DNA from: Aliiroseovarius crassostreae
GTDB lineage: Bacteria > Pseudomonadota > Alphaproteobacteria > Rhodobacterales > Rhodobacteraceae
NCBI RefSeq assembly: GCF_001307765.1
Contig: NZ_LKBA01000004.1
Coordinates: 744,001-808,000 of the forward strand
Direction of reading: 5' to 3'
DNA length: 64,000 nt
Part shown: piece by piece, positions 25,884 to 34,766 of the stretch
How positions within the stretch are numbered: position 1 is the stretch's first letter
How the letters are laid out: each line of letters opens with the position of its first letter
Position numbers and translations under genes: made by a program
The notes under the pieces: generated by a model
Seen by the model: the letters and a program-made list of their open reading frames with translations, nothing else
Database searches by the model: none
Told to the model about the DNA's origin: nothing

Positions 25884-26720
25884 ATGCGCCTTTTTGCTCT
25901 CACAACCCTCACCATGCTGGCTTTTGCCGCCAATTCCCTGCTGAACCGCGCAGCACTTTTGGGCGAGGGGATGGATCCGGCCAGCTTTGCCCTGATCCGC
26001 GTGGCCGCCGGAGCGGTGATGTTGATGGTGTTGCTGCGCCTGCGTGCCCCGGTTGAAATACGCCGCCCGCAGCCTTTGGCAGTCTTGGGTCTTGTTGCGT
26101 ATTTGTTAGGGTTTTCCTATGCTTACACGTCAATGGATGCGGGCGTTGGCGCTCTGATCCTGTTTGCCGGGGTGCAGATCACCATGTTTTCCGGGGCGCT
26201 GCGGGCCGGAGAAAACCTCCCGCTCCGGCGCTGGATCGGCGCGCTCGCCGCACTTGCTGGGCTGGTGTTCCTGCTGTGGCCCCGTGAGACGGTGGAACTG
26301 TCAGGTCCGGGCTTTGCCCTGATGTCTCTGGCAGCCGTCGGATGGGGGATCTATTCGCTGATCGGACGCAATGTGCAAGATCCGCTCGAGGCAACCGCAT
26401 GGAATTTTCTGTATTCTTTCCTGATGGTTGCACTGTTTTACTGGGGGGCATCCCCGGTGGTGATCCCTGTGGGGATGCCCCTTGGTCTTGCCCTGATATC
26501 CGGTGCGATCACCTCTGGATTGGGCTATGCGCTCTGGTATGCGGTGTTGCCGAAACTCGGAGCCGCCCCAGGCGCCTTGGCGCAACTTTCCGTTCCGGTT
26601 CTGGCTTTGGGGATGGGGGCACTCTTCTTGGGGGAACAAATAGCATCACACACGGTGCTTGCAGCGATGATTGTTTTGACAGGCATTGCAATCGGATCGG
26701 TAAGGTTTAAGAAAATATAG
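25884..26720 (+). CDS. EamA family (DMT) transporter
   Basis: A 278-residue inner-membrane transporter with ten predicted helices in two EamA repeats: roughly residues 1-130 and 140-275. Glycine- and alanine-rich helices such as GLVAYLLGFSYAYTSMDAGVGALI are typical of drug/metabolite exporters. ATG 25884 has GGAG six bases upstream; an earlier ATG (25857) has none. An array of three palindromes upstream implies tight regulation by a specific repressor or activator. Substrate unknown. It converges on the Fis-type regulator gene, 13 bp away. Confidence 0.87.
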   Translation: MRLFALTTLTMLAFAANSLLNRAALLGEGMDPASFALIRVAAGAVMLMVLLRLRAPVEIRRPQPLAVLGLVAYLLGFSYAYTSMDAGVGALILFAGVQITMFSGALRAGENLPLRRWIGALAALAGLVFLLWPRETVELSGPGFALMSLAAVGWGIYSLIGRNVQDPLEATAWNFLYSFLMVALFYWGASPVVIPVGMPLGLALISGAITSGLGYALWYAVLPKLGAAPGALAQLSVPVLALGMGALFLGEQIASHTVLAAMIVLTGIAIGSVRFKKI

Positions 26721-26733
26721 CGTTTATAGGCGC

Positions 26734-28299
26734 TTACTTCTTTTTTGCCGGTTTCGCAGCCCAGGTTTCGCGCTTGCGGTAAATGGTGGAGGGGGAAACT
26801 CCCAGCACCCGAGCCGCACGCGGAATTGAGCCGCCATAGGCGCGGATCGTGTCTTCGATCACGATCTGCTCAATGTCTGCCAGGCTCAGCCCGACCAGTG
26901 AGCCCGCGCGGTCAGATGGGGGGCTGGTCGCCGCAGGGTGGCTGGGGTCAGAGCGCAAATGTGCAGGCAGCATCACCGAGGTCAGCACCTGCCCGTCATG
27001 GTGCAGAACCGCATTCCAGATCGCGTTCTTCAGCTCATGGATATTGCCCGGCCAGCTGTGGCGCTGCAACACAGCAATGGCATCCGGCGAGAGCTGGGTG
27101 AACCCCCTGTTTTCAGATCTGGAATAGTCTTGCAGGAAATGTTGCGCCAACAGGGCAATGTCGCTTTCGCGTTCGCGCAAAGGCGGGAGATGTATGGGGG
27201 CCACGTAAAGGTGGTAAAACAGATCGGATAGGAGTTTTCCTTTTTGGATCAATGTATTTGGGTCATGGGAGGTGGTGCTGATAACCCGCACATCCACATG
27301 TTCCGGCTGTTCTGAACCCAGCCGCTGCACTGTGCCCGTCCGCAAAAAACGCACCAGCTGGCTCTGGGTGCGCAGGTCAAGATTGGCAACCTCATCGAGG
27401 AACAGCGTCCCGCCATCGGCGGCGAGGGCGGCGCCGATTTTGTCTTTCCGGGCCGCTGAAAACGCTCCGGCCAGATGCCCAAACATTTCGGATGCCATCG
27501 TCTCCGGGTGCAGCGTGGCGCAGTTGATCGCAATAAACAGATCAGGGGCGCGACCGGACAAATCGTGAATGCTGCGGGCGTAGTGCTCCTTTTCCGTGCC
27601 GGTTTCCCCCTGCAAAAACACCGGGGCGGTAGAATGGGCCACATCTTCCAGCATTTGAAGGACGGTGCGGATTGAGGGGTGGTCACCCAACAGATGGGTG
27701 CCGTTCAACTGAGGCCTTGCTTTCGGGCGGGCAGGCGCTGCTGGGCGTTCCGAGTTGCCGCGGGCAGCTGGCTGTCCCGCTATTTCCAAGGGGGCGTCTA
27801 TATGCGAGGGGTTTTGTTTTTTCCCTTTATTATCTTTGGTTTGCTGTTGTTCTTCTTGCTTGGTGATGCTGACCCGAGGACCAAGGGCGCTGTGAAGGGC
27901 CTGCTCCAACCGCTTGGCTCCAAAGGGATGGAACAGGCAATCAAACGCCCCAAGGCGCATGGCTTCTGCGGCATCATTGATCTGGTCGTTGCTGGCCACA
28001 ACCACCACAGGGGGGGGGGGAGAGAGGCTGCGACAAGATTTCAACAGGGCTTCGGTCGGCTTGCCCCCAAGATGAAGCGGTATGAAGACAATATCGGGAA
28101 CCGAGATTGCCAACTGTATCTCGGCTTCCTGGATCGTTTGTGCATATCTTGGGGTGCAATTGAGGTGGGAAAAATGGCCGGCAGGAAGCCATTGTGTCAT
28201 CGCCTCGCCCAGCACGACCAGGGCATCCGCCAATGCGGGGGGATCGGTCATCGGGGGTTCGGCCCCGGACAGACTGTTAAGCTCTTCTTTGTTCGTCAC
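26734..28299 (-). CDS. Fis-type AAA+ regulator with degenerate receiver, Walker A and GAFTGA motifs
   Basis: A 521-residue protein with the three-domain layout of bacterial enhancer-binding proteins. Residues 20-140 form a receiver-like domain, but the phospho-accepting Asp position is Pro74 (VFIPLHL) and the usual Lys-Pro reads His-Pro (FHPF). The AAA+ domain (about 200-425) has Walker A GETGTEKE (231-238) with Glu for Gly, and the sigma-54 loop GAFTGA reads GAFSAA (278-283). Walker B GGTLFLDEV is kept, and WPGNVREL reads WPGNIHEL. The C-terminal Fis helix-turn-helix (IPRAARVLGVSPSTIYRK) is intact. It likely binds DNA without phosphorylation or sigma-54 contact, as VpsR-like proteins do. Start is GTG. 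Confidence 0.85.
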   Translation of the reverse strand: MTNKEELNSLSGAEPPMTDPPALADALVVLGEAMTQWLPAGHFSHLNCTPRYAQTIQEAEIQLAISVPDIVFIPLHLGGKPTEALLKSCRSLSPPPPVVVVASNDQINDAAEAMRLGAFDCLFHPFGAKRLEQALHSALGPRVSITKQEEQQQTKDNKGKKQNPSHIDAPLEIAGQPAARGNSERPAAPARPKARPQLNGTHLLGDHPSIRTVLQMLEDVAHSTAPVFLQGETGTEKEHYARSIHDLSGRAPDLFIAINCATLHPETMASEMFGHLAGAFSAARKDKIGAALAADGGTLFLDEVANLDLRTQSQLVRFLRTGTVQRLGSEQPEHVDVRVISTTSHDPNTLIQKGKLLSDLFYHLYVAPIHLPPLRERESDIALLAQHFLQDYSRSENRGFTQLSPDAIAVLQRHSWPGNIHELKNAIWNAVLHHDGQVLTSVMLPAHLRSDPSHPAATSPPSDRAGSLVGLSLADIEQIVIEDTIRAYGGSIPRAARVLGVSPSTIYRKRETWAAKPAKKK

Positions 28300-28382
28300 G
28301 ACACTACAATTGACCTGAGTGGGCTGAAAGTCAGCTTCACGTAAAAGTTGATTAGAATTGTATACTTCTGATTGTGGGATGA

Positions 28383-28417
28383 AAAAACACCCCCAAATTG
28401 CGATTGAGGGTGTTTTT
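28383..28417 (-). terminator. Terminator of the propionyl-CoA synthetase gene
   Basis: On the minus strand AAAAACACCC pairs with GGGTGTTTTT over a 15-nt loop and ends in a run of T. It lies 20 bp after the prpE stop. The A/T symmetry means it could also stop transcription in the other direction. Confidence 0.8.
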
Positions 28418-28438
28418 ATTTAAAATTATAACGATTTC

Positions 28439-30331
28439 CTATACTTTTGTATAACCGATGTCAGCCAACGCGTCACGGATCTCGTCCAGAATCGCCGGAT
28501 CGTCAATGGTCGCCGGCATTTTGAAATCCTTGCCATCGGCAATCGACACCATAGTGGCGCGAAGGATCTTGCCTGACCGGGTTTTTGGAAGACGGTCTAC
28601 GACGATACAGAGTTTGAACGCGGCCACCGGACCGATTTTCTCCCGCACCAGCTTTACGCATTCGGCGGTGACGTCGGCATTGTCGCGGTCGGAACCGGCG
28701 TTCAGGCAGACCATGCCCAGCGGCAGTTGCCCCTTGAGCTGATCGGTCACGCCGATCACGGCACATTCTGCCACGTCCGGGTGGCTGGCCAGAACCTCTT
28801 CCATCGCGCCGGTGGACAGGCGGTGGCCTGCCACGTTGATCACGTCATCGGTGCGCGCCATGATGTAGACATAGCCGTCTTCGTCCTTGTATCCCGCATC
28901 TCCGGTTTCGTAATAGCCGGGGAAGGTGGTCAGGTAGGATTTCTTGAACCGCTCTTCTGCATTCCACAGGGTTGGCAGTGTTCCGGGGGGCAGGGGCAGT
29001 TTGATCGCAATTGCGCCCAACTCGCCTGCTGGCATCGGGTGGCCGCCTTCATCAAGGATCTGCACGTCAAAGCCCGGCATCGGCACTGAAGGCGAGCCAA
29101 GTTTGATTGGCAGTTCTTCAATGCCCAGCGGGTTGGCCGCGATGGCATAGCCGGTTTCGGTCTGCCACCAGTGGTCAATCACCGGCACGTTCAGCTGCTC
29201 CTGTGCCCAGACAATGGTGTCGGGGTCCGCGCGTTCACCCGCCAGGTAGACCTGTTTCAGGCAGCTGAGGTCGTATTTCTTGACATAGTCCCCCTTCGGG
29301 TCTTCGCGTTTCACGGCGCGGAAGGCGGTGGGGGCGGTGAAGAAGCTTTTCACGTTATGCTCGGAAATCACCCGCCAGAAGGTGCCCGCATCGGGGGTGC
29401 CGACCGGCTTGCCTTCAAACACGATCGTGGTGTTGCCATGCACCAGCGGGCCATAGGTGATATAGGAGTGGCCAACAACCCAACCCACGTCAGACGCGGC
29501 CCAGAACACGTCGCCGGGATCGACATTATAAAGGTTCTTCATGGTCCAGTTCAGCGCCACCAGATGGCCGCCCGTGTGACGGATCACGCCCTTCGGCTGG
29601 CCGGTGGTGCCAGAGGTGTAAAGGATATAGGCGGGGTGGTTGCCTTCGACCGGCACACAATCGGCCGGGGCGGCATTGGCTTCCATCTCGGCCCAATCGA
29701 AATCCCGACCGTCGATCAGCTCAGCAGGGTGTTCCTCGCGCTGCAGAATAACGGTGAAGTCAGGCTTGTGCGCAGAAAGTTCAATGGCACCATCCAGAAG
29801 CGGTTTATAGGCCACAACCCGGTTCGGCTCCAACCCGCAGGATGCGGCGATGATGGCTTTCGGTTTGGCGTCATCAATACGCACTGCCAGCTCGTTCGAG
29901 GCAAAGCCGCCGAACACCACCGAATGCACGGCGCCAATACGGGTGACGGCCAGCATGGCGATCAGCGCCTCTGCCACCATCGGCATATAGATGATGACCC
30001 GGTCGCCTTTGGTCACCCCCTTGGCGGCCAGGCCACCCGCGACCTTGGCCACGCGCTCTTTCAACTCGGCATAGGTCAGGGTCGATTTGCGTCCGGTGAT
30101 CGGGCTGTCATAGATGATCGCCACCTGATCGGCGCGACCGCCTGCGACATGCCGGTCAACCGCGTTCCAGCAGGTGTTGACCATCCCGTCCGAGAACCAT
30201 TCGTAAAGCGGAGCCTTCTCGTCGAAAAGCGCCTTTGACGGGGCTTTGTCCCAGTCAATTGCTTCGGCGGCCTCCATCCAGAACGCTTCCGGGTTGGCCT
30301 GCCAGGCGGCGTAGACGTCTTTATATGCCAT
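28439..30331 (-). CDS. prpE: Propionate--CoA ligase (propionyl-CoA synthetase)
   Basis: A 630-residue acyl-adenylate-forming enzyme that activates propionate (and, less well, acetate) to the CoA thioester in two steps. YTSGTTGQPKG is the P-loop, DVGWVVGHSYI is the motif that separates PrpE from acetyl-CoA synthetase, QTETGY and YYETGDAGY are core adenylation motifs, and RTDDVINVAGHRLS begins the C-terminal domain, with the catalytic lysine in RSGKILR. The start at 30331 has AGGAGG nine bases upstream. TTTGCAAA-type boxes upstream resemble sites described for propionyl-CoA regulators of the ScfR/RamB family. It sits next to malic enzyme, which links propionate carbon entering the TCA cycle to pyruvate. 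Confidence 0.9.
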   Translation of the reverse strand: MAYKDVYAAWQANPEAFWMEAAEAIDWDKAPSKALFDEKAPLYEWFSDGMVNTCWNAVDRHVAGGRADQVAIIYDSPITGRKSTLTYAELKERVAKVAGGLAAKGVTKGDRVIIYMPMVAEALIAMLAVTRIGAVHSVVFGGFASNELAVRIDDAKPKAIIAASCGLEPNRVVAYKPLLDGAIELSAHKPDFTVILQREEHPAELIDGRDFDWAEMEANAAPADCVPVEGNHPAYILYTSGTTGQPKGVIRHTGGHLVALNWTMKNLYNVDPGDVFWAASDVGWVVGHSYITYGPLVHGNTTIVFEGKPVGTPDAGTFWRVISEHNVKSFFTAPTAFRAVKREDPKGDYVKKYDLSCLKQVYLAGERADPDTIVWAQEQLNVPVIDHWWQTETGYAIAANPLGIEELPIKLGSPSVPMPGFDVQILDEGGHPMPAGELGAIAIKLPLPPGTLPTLWNAEERFKKSYLTTFPGYYETGDAGYKDEDGYVYIMARTDDVINVAGHRLSTGAMEEVLASHPDVAECAVIGVTDQLKGQLPLGMVCLNAGSDRDNADVTAECVKLVREKIGPVAAFKLCIVVDRLPKTRSGKILRATMVSIADGKDFKMPATIDDPAILDEIRDALADIGYTKV

Positions 30332-30426
30332 GTTGCACATCCTCCTAAATGCTTGCGCAAGAGTTAGGCAACCTGTGGGCTGTTGGGCAAGAGGCTTGAA
30401 CCTTGCTGCGGCCAAATTTCACGCAG

Positions 30427-30530
30427 GGTTTGCAGTTTGGTGAAAATCCGCCTGCAAATTTTGCAAACCCCTCGAAAATATGCGGCGGTTCTGAAAAATC
30501 CAGAAAGTTTGCAAAATTGCAAAGTTTTGC
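30427..30530. promoter_or_regulatory. Cluster of TTTGCAAA boxes upstream of prpE
   Basis: TTTGCAAA occurs at 30460-30467 and 30508-30515, with near copies CTGCAAAT (30452), ATTGCAAA (30516-30523), GTTTGCAG (30428) and TTTTGC (30525). Both full sites are perfect 8-bp palindromes. As I recall, PccR of Rhodobacter sphaeroides and RamB of corynebacteria bind this core. The cluster occupies the middle of the 308-bp gap between prpE and malic enzyme; nothing else is visible in that gap. Confidence 0.6.
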
Positions 30531-30639
30531 GGTGCAGATTCGCAAGAGGAGCGAACGCCAGAAAGCACAAAAGAAAAGGGGGCCGAAACCCCCTTTTGTC
30601 ATATTCAGCCGCCTGTGACGCGACGTTGCCGGTCAGGTG

Positions 30640-32913
30640 TCAGCCGTAATGGGCCACAGGTGTGCCCGCAATCGCTGACATGTTCAGCAGGCCGCGCGCG
30701 GTGATTGACGGTGTCACGATATGGGCCCGGTTGCCCATGCCCATCAGGACCGGGCCGACCTCCAGCCCGCCGCCTTTCACCTTCAGCGTGTTGCGCACCG
30801 CGCTGGCCGCATCCGCATTGGTAAAGACCAGCACATTTGCCGGGCCGTCAAAGCGGGCACCTGGGAAAATATGGCGGCGCACCTCGTCATCCAAGGCGGC
30901 ATCCACATGCATTTCCCCTTCATAGGCAAAGTCGCGCGGGGCGCTGTCCAGGATCGCCAGGGCTTCACGCGCGCGCACACCGCTGTCGCTGCCATGGTTG
31001 CCAAACTGCGAATAGGAACAGACTGAGATCTTCGGCTCGACCCCGAAGCGGCGCACATGGCGGGCCGCACCAATCACTGTTTCCGCAATCTGCGCACCGG
31101 TGGGGGTAGGGTGCACATGGGTGTCGGCAATGAACAGCGGCCCATCTTGAAGGATCATCAGGCTGAGCGCGCCCACGGGGTGCAGATCCGGCGTGCCGAG
31201 GATCTGCTGGATGTAATTGAGATGCCACAGATACTGGCCAAACGTGCCGCAGATCAGGCTGTCCGCTTCTTCGCGTTGCACCATGATTGCGCCAATCGCG
31301 GTGGTGTTGGTGCGCAGGATCGCCTTGGCAAGGTCGGGGGTGACGCCCTGACGGGCCATGATCTGATGATAGCTGCCCCAGTAGTCGCGATAACGCTCGT
31401 CACGTTCCGGGTTCACGATGTCAAAATCCCGACCCGGCTTGATCGACAGGCCCGCGCGCTCGGCGCGGCGTGCAATCACGTCGGGGCGGCCAATCAGCAC
31501 GGGCAGATCGGTGGTTTCCTCGATCATCGCCTGGGCCGCGCGCAGCACGCGTTCGTCTTCGCCCTCGGCAAAGACAATCCGGCGATTGGCTTTGCTTGCG
31601 GCCTCGAAGACCGGACGCATGATCAGGGCCGAGCGGAACACACTCTCATCAAGCTTGGCCTTGTATGCCTCCAGGTCTTCGACAGGCCGTGTCGCCACAC
31701 CGCTTTCCATCGCCGCTTTGGCGACCGCGCTGGCGACAACCCCCATCAAGCGGGGATCAAAGGGTTTTGGGATCAGGTAATCGGCGCCAAAGCTGAGCTG
31801 TTCGCCCTTATAGGCCGCCGCAGCTTCGGCAGAGGTGGTGGCGCGGGCAAGGGCCGCAATCCCTTCAATGCAGCCCAGTTGCATTGCGTCATTGATCTCG
31901 GTTGCGCCGACATCAAGCGCCCCACGGAAGATGAAGGGGAAACACAGTACGTTGTTGACCTGGTTGGGAAAATCGCTGCGTCCGGTTGCAATGATCGCGT
32001 CCGGTGCGACTTCGCGCACCTCCTCCGGCATGATTTCCGGGGTCGGGTTGGCGAGCGCGAAAATTACCGGCTTGTCCGCCATTTTACCAACCATGTCAGG
32101 TTTCAGAACACCCGGCCCGGACAGGCCAAGGAACAGGTCGGCCCCGGCAATCACATCGCCCAGCGAGGCGGGGGTGTTGCCCTGCGCATAGGCGGCCTTT
32201 TGCGGGGTCATCTCTTTCTCGCGCCCCTTATAGACCAGCCCTTCAATATCACAAAGCCAGACATTTTCGCGTTTCACACCAAGCTTCAGCAACATGTTCA
32301 GGCAGGCAATGCCCGCGGCGCCGCCACCGGTTGAAACGACCTTGATTTGTGAAAAATCCTTGCCCACGACCTTGAGCGCATTGGTGGCCGCCGCGCCGAC
32401 AACAATTGCGGTGCCGTGTTGGTCGTCGTGGAAAACCGGGATGTTCATCCGCTCGCGGCAGATTTGTTCAACGATAAAACAATCGGGCGCCTTGATGTCT
32501 TCCAGGTTGATTGCGCCGAAGCTGGGTTCCATGGCGCAAATGATGTCTGCCAGCTTCTCGGGGTCGCTCTCATCCAGTTCAAGATCGAAGCAGTCGATAT
32601 TGGCGAATTTCTTGAACAACACCGCCTTACCTTCCATGACGGGTTTTGAGGCCAGGGCACCGATATTGCCAAGCCCCAGAACAGCCGAGCCATTGGAAAC
32701 CACCGCAACAAGGTTGCCGCGTGCAGTGTAACGGCTTGCTGTGGAAGGATCTTTTGCGATTTCAATGCTGGCCTCAGCCACACCGGGTGAATAGGCCAGA
32801 GAAAGGTCACGCCCGTTGGCCATGGGTTTGGTGGCTTGAATTTCGAGTTTCCCCGGCTTCGGGAACTCATGATAATCCAGCGCGCGCTTGCGGGAATACT
32901 TGCTGTCAGTCAT
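30640..32913 (-). CDS. maeB: NADP-dependent malic enzyme with phosphotransacetylase-like domain
   Basis: A 757-residue enzyme that decarboxylates malate to pyruvate with NADP. Residues about 1-420 are the malic enzyme part: LSLAYSPGVAEA, PVFHDDQHGTAIV (metal ligands), STGGGAAGIACL (NADP-binding) and SDFPNQVNNVLCFP. Residues about 430-757 form a phosphotransacetylase-like domain (VFAEGEDERVLRAA, HVHPTPTGAQIA) that usually acts as an acetyl-CoA-sensing regulatory module and is not catalytic. ATG 32913 has GGAG six bases upstream. Adjacent prpE suggests joint use in propionate or acetate growth. Confidence 0.95.
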   Translation of the reverse strand: MTDSKYSRKRALDYHEFPKPGKLEIQATKPMANGRDLSLAYSPGVAEASIEIAKDPSTASRYTARGNLVAVVSNGSAVLGLGNIGALASKPVMEGKAVLFKKFANIDCFDLELDESDPEKLADIICAMEPSFGAINLEDIKAPDCFIVEQICRERMNIPVFHDDQHGTAIVVGAAATNALKVVGKDFSQIKVVSTGGGAAGIACLNMLLKLGVKRENVWLCDIEGLVYKGREKEMTPQKAAYAQGNTPASLGDVIAGADLFLGLSGPGVLKPDMVGKMADKPVIFALANPTPEIMPEEVREVAPDAIIATGRSDFPNQVNNVLCFPFIFRGALDVGATEINDAMQLGCIEGIAALARATTSAEAAAAYKGEQLSFGADYLIPKPFDPRLMGVVASAVAKAAMESGVATRPVEDLEAYKAKLDESVFRSALIMRPVFEAASKANRRIVFAEGEDERVLRAAQAMIEETTDLPVLIGRPDVIARRAERAGLSIKPGRDFDIVNPERDERYRDYWGSYHQIMARQGVTPDLAKAILRTNTTAIGAIMVQREEADSLICGTFGQYLWHLNYIQQILGTPDLHPVGALSLMILQDGPLFIADTHVHPTPTGAQIAETVIGAARHVRRFGVEPKISVCSYSQFGNHGSDSGVRAREALAILDSAPRDFAYEGEMHVDAALDDEVRRHIFPGARFDGPANVLVFTNADAASAVRNTLKVKGGGLEVGPVLMGMGNRAHIVTPSITARGLLNMSAIAGTPVAHYG

Positions 32914-33162
32914 GAGGATCTCCATCGCGGCAGTAGGGTTGTTTAACTTTAAACCATCCTTGATTTCCTGTGCATCATAGGGGGGATGGCGCAGCGATCA
33001 AGTCGCAATTTACGTCCTGCATGTCGGTTTGGTCGATCCGGGTGGCGCGGGCAGGCGGAGGCAGGCAAAAGGTGCATATGATGTTTGCGCAAACGCGCTT
33101 TGCGCTTGCATCGGGCCAGCGGCTGGGACAGATTTGTTCAATTGATCAAAAAGGAGGGGCAG

Positions 33163-33555
33163 ATGTCCTTGCTCAAGGCTGCGACCAAGGTGCGAGAAAA
33201 CGCCTATGCACCTTATTCCAACTTCAAGGTCGGCGCCGCGCTGCGCACCACATCCGGCGATATCTACACGGGATGCAATGTGGAAAACGTGGCCTATCCC
33301 GAAGGAACCTGTGCGGAGGCCGGAGCCATTGCCGCCATGTGCGCCGCGGGCGAGCGGGAGATTGCCGAAGTTCTGGTGATTGCAGACGCGCCTTTGCCGG
33401 TCACGCCCTGTGGCGGCTGCCGTCAGAAACTGGCCGAGTTTGCCCGAGGGGATGTGCAGATCACCATGACCACGACCGAGGGGAACAGCATGGCCATGTC
33501 GATGGCGGACCTGCTGCCCGGTGCCTTCTCCAACGAGCATATGGAAAACACATGA
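33163..33555 (+). CDS. cdd: Cytidine deaminase
   Basis: A 130-residue zinc enzyme that deaminates cytidine and deoxycytidine to uridines. The zinc ligands are Cys in GTCAEAGAI (with the catalytic Glu) and the PCGGC pair. NVENVAYPEGTCAE is the substrate region. The start at 33163 has AAGGAGGGG upstream; the longer frame to 33085 is unlikely. First gene of a four-gene nucleoside salvage operon; its stop overlaps the deoB start. Confidence 0.96.
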   Translation: MSLLKAATKVRENAYAPYSNFKVGAALRTTSGDIYTGCNVENVAYPEGTCAEAGAIAAMCAAGEREIAEVLVIADAPLPVTPCGGCRQKLAEFARGDVQITMTTTEGNSMAMSMADLLPGAFSNEHMENT

Positions 33556-34766
33556 CCCGCGCTTTTCTTGTTGTGCTGGATTCTGTGGGATGCGGTGGCG
33601 CCCCGGATGCAGACAAGTTCTTTAATAACAAAACGGTGCCGGATACCGGATCCAACACGCTTGCCCATATCGCACAGGCCTGTGCGCAGGGGCGTGCGGA
33701 AGAGGGGCGCAGTGGCCCGCTGAAAATGCCGCACCTTGATGCGTTGGGTCTGTCCGCTGCTGTAAAGCTCGCATCAGGTGAGGAGATGCCGGGGTTTGAT
33801 GCCGTTCCCGCCGGGCTTTGGGGGGCTGCTGAAGAAATCTCACCGGGTAAGGATACGCCCTCGGGCCATTGGGAAATTGCGGGTGTTCCGGTGCCGTGGG
33901 ACTGGGGGTATTTCCCCGACACCCAACCCTGTTTCCCGCAAGAGATCATCGACGAAATCTGTCGTCTGGCCGGGGTTGACGGGGTTCTGGGCAACAAACA
34001 TGCCTCGGGCACGGCGGTGTTGGATGAGCTGGGGGAGGAGCATCTGCGCACCGGCTGGCCGATTGTCTATACCTCGGTCGACAGCGTGTTGCAGATTGCT
34101 GCCCATGAGGAGCAGTTTGGTCTCGACCGTCTGGTCAAGCTGTGCGCGGATCTTGCGCCGATGGTGCATAAGCTGAATGTGGGCCGGGTGATTGCGCGAC
34201 CGTTTCTGGGCGATCAGGCTGGCGCGTTCGAGCGCACGGCAAACCGGCGCGATTTCGCCATTACACCGCCCAGCCCGACCCTGTGTGACTGGGTTGGGGC
34301 CGTGGGCGGCAAGACCCATGCGATTGGCAAGATCGGTGACATCTTTGCCCATCGTGGCATTGATACGCTGAAAAAGGGTCGGGATCTGGCGCTGATGGAG
34401 CATCTGCTCGACAGTTTTGACACCGCAGGGGACGGCGATTTTGTCTTTGCCAATTTTGTCGAGTTCGACTCGCAATATGGGCACCGTCGTGACGTGTCCG
34501 GCTATGCGGCGGCGCTGGAGTGGTTTGATGCCCAGATCCCCCGTATCCTTGGAAAAATGCGTGACGGGGACCTGATCATCTTTACCGCAGACCATGGCAA
34601 TGACCCAACCTGGGTGGGCACGGATCACACCCGCGAACGGGTGCCTGTCGTGGGGGCGGGGCTCGGCCTGAAAGAGGTCGGTATCTGTGCGTTTTCTGAT
34701 ATTGGCGCGTCGATTGCGGCCCATCTCGGGCTGGCGGAGCGTGGCGCCGGAAAGAGTTTTCTATGA
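33552..34766 (+). CDS. deoB: Phosphopentomutase
   Basis: A 404-residue alkaline-phosphatase-fold enzyme that converts (deoxy)ribose 1-phosphate to the 5-phosphate. LDSVGCGGAPDA is the metal-binding N-terminus, PDTGSNTLAH carries the phosphorylated threonine region, GKDTPSGHWE and the C-terminal FTADHGNDPTWVGTDHTRE bind the two manganese ions. Joined to cdd and add by ATGA overlaps. A thymidine phosphorylase gene, often found between cdd and deoB in relatives, is absent. Confidence 0.97.
   Translation: MTRAFLVVLDSVGCGGAPDADKFFNNKTVPDTGSNTLAHIAQACAQGRAEEGRSGPLKMPHLDALGLSAAVKLASGEEMPGFDAVPAGLWGAAEEISPGKDTPSGHWEIAGVPVPWDWGYFPDTQPCFPQEIIDEICRLAGVDGVLGNKHASGTAVLDELGEEHLRTGWPIVYTSVDSVLQIAAHEEQFGLDRLVKLCADLAPMVHKLNVGRVIARPFLGDQAGAFERTANRRDFAITPPSPTLCDWVGAVGGKTHAIGKIGDIFAHRGIDTLKKGRDLALMEHLLDSFDTAGDGDFVFANFVEFDSQYGHRRDVSGYAAALEWFDAQIPRILGKMRDGDLIIFTADHGNDPTWVGTDHTRERVPVVGAGLGLKEVGICAFSDIGASIAAHLGLAERGAGKSFL

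Noticed and set aside
33139-33148. TTGATCAA near cdd as an FNR box
   Set aside because: FNR sites need TTGAT-N4-ATCAA; the spacer is missing.
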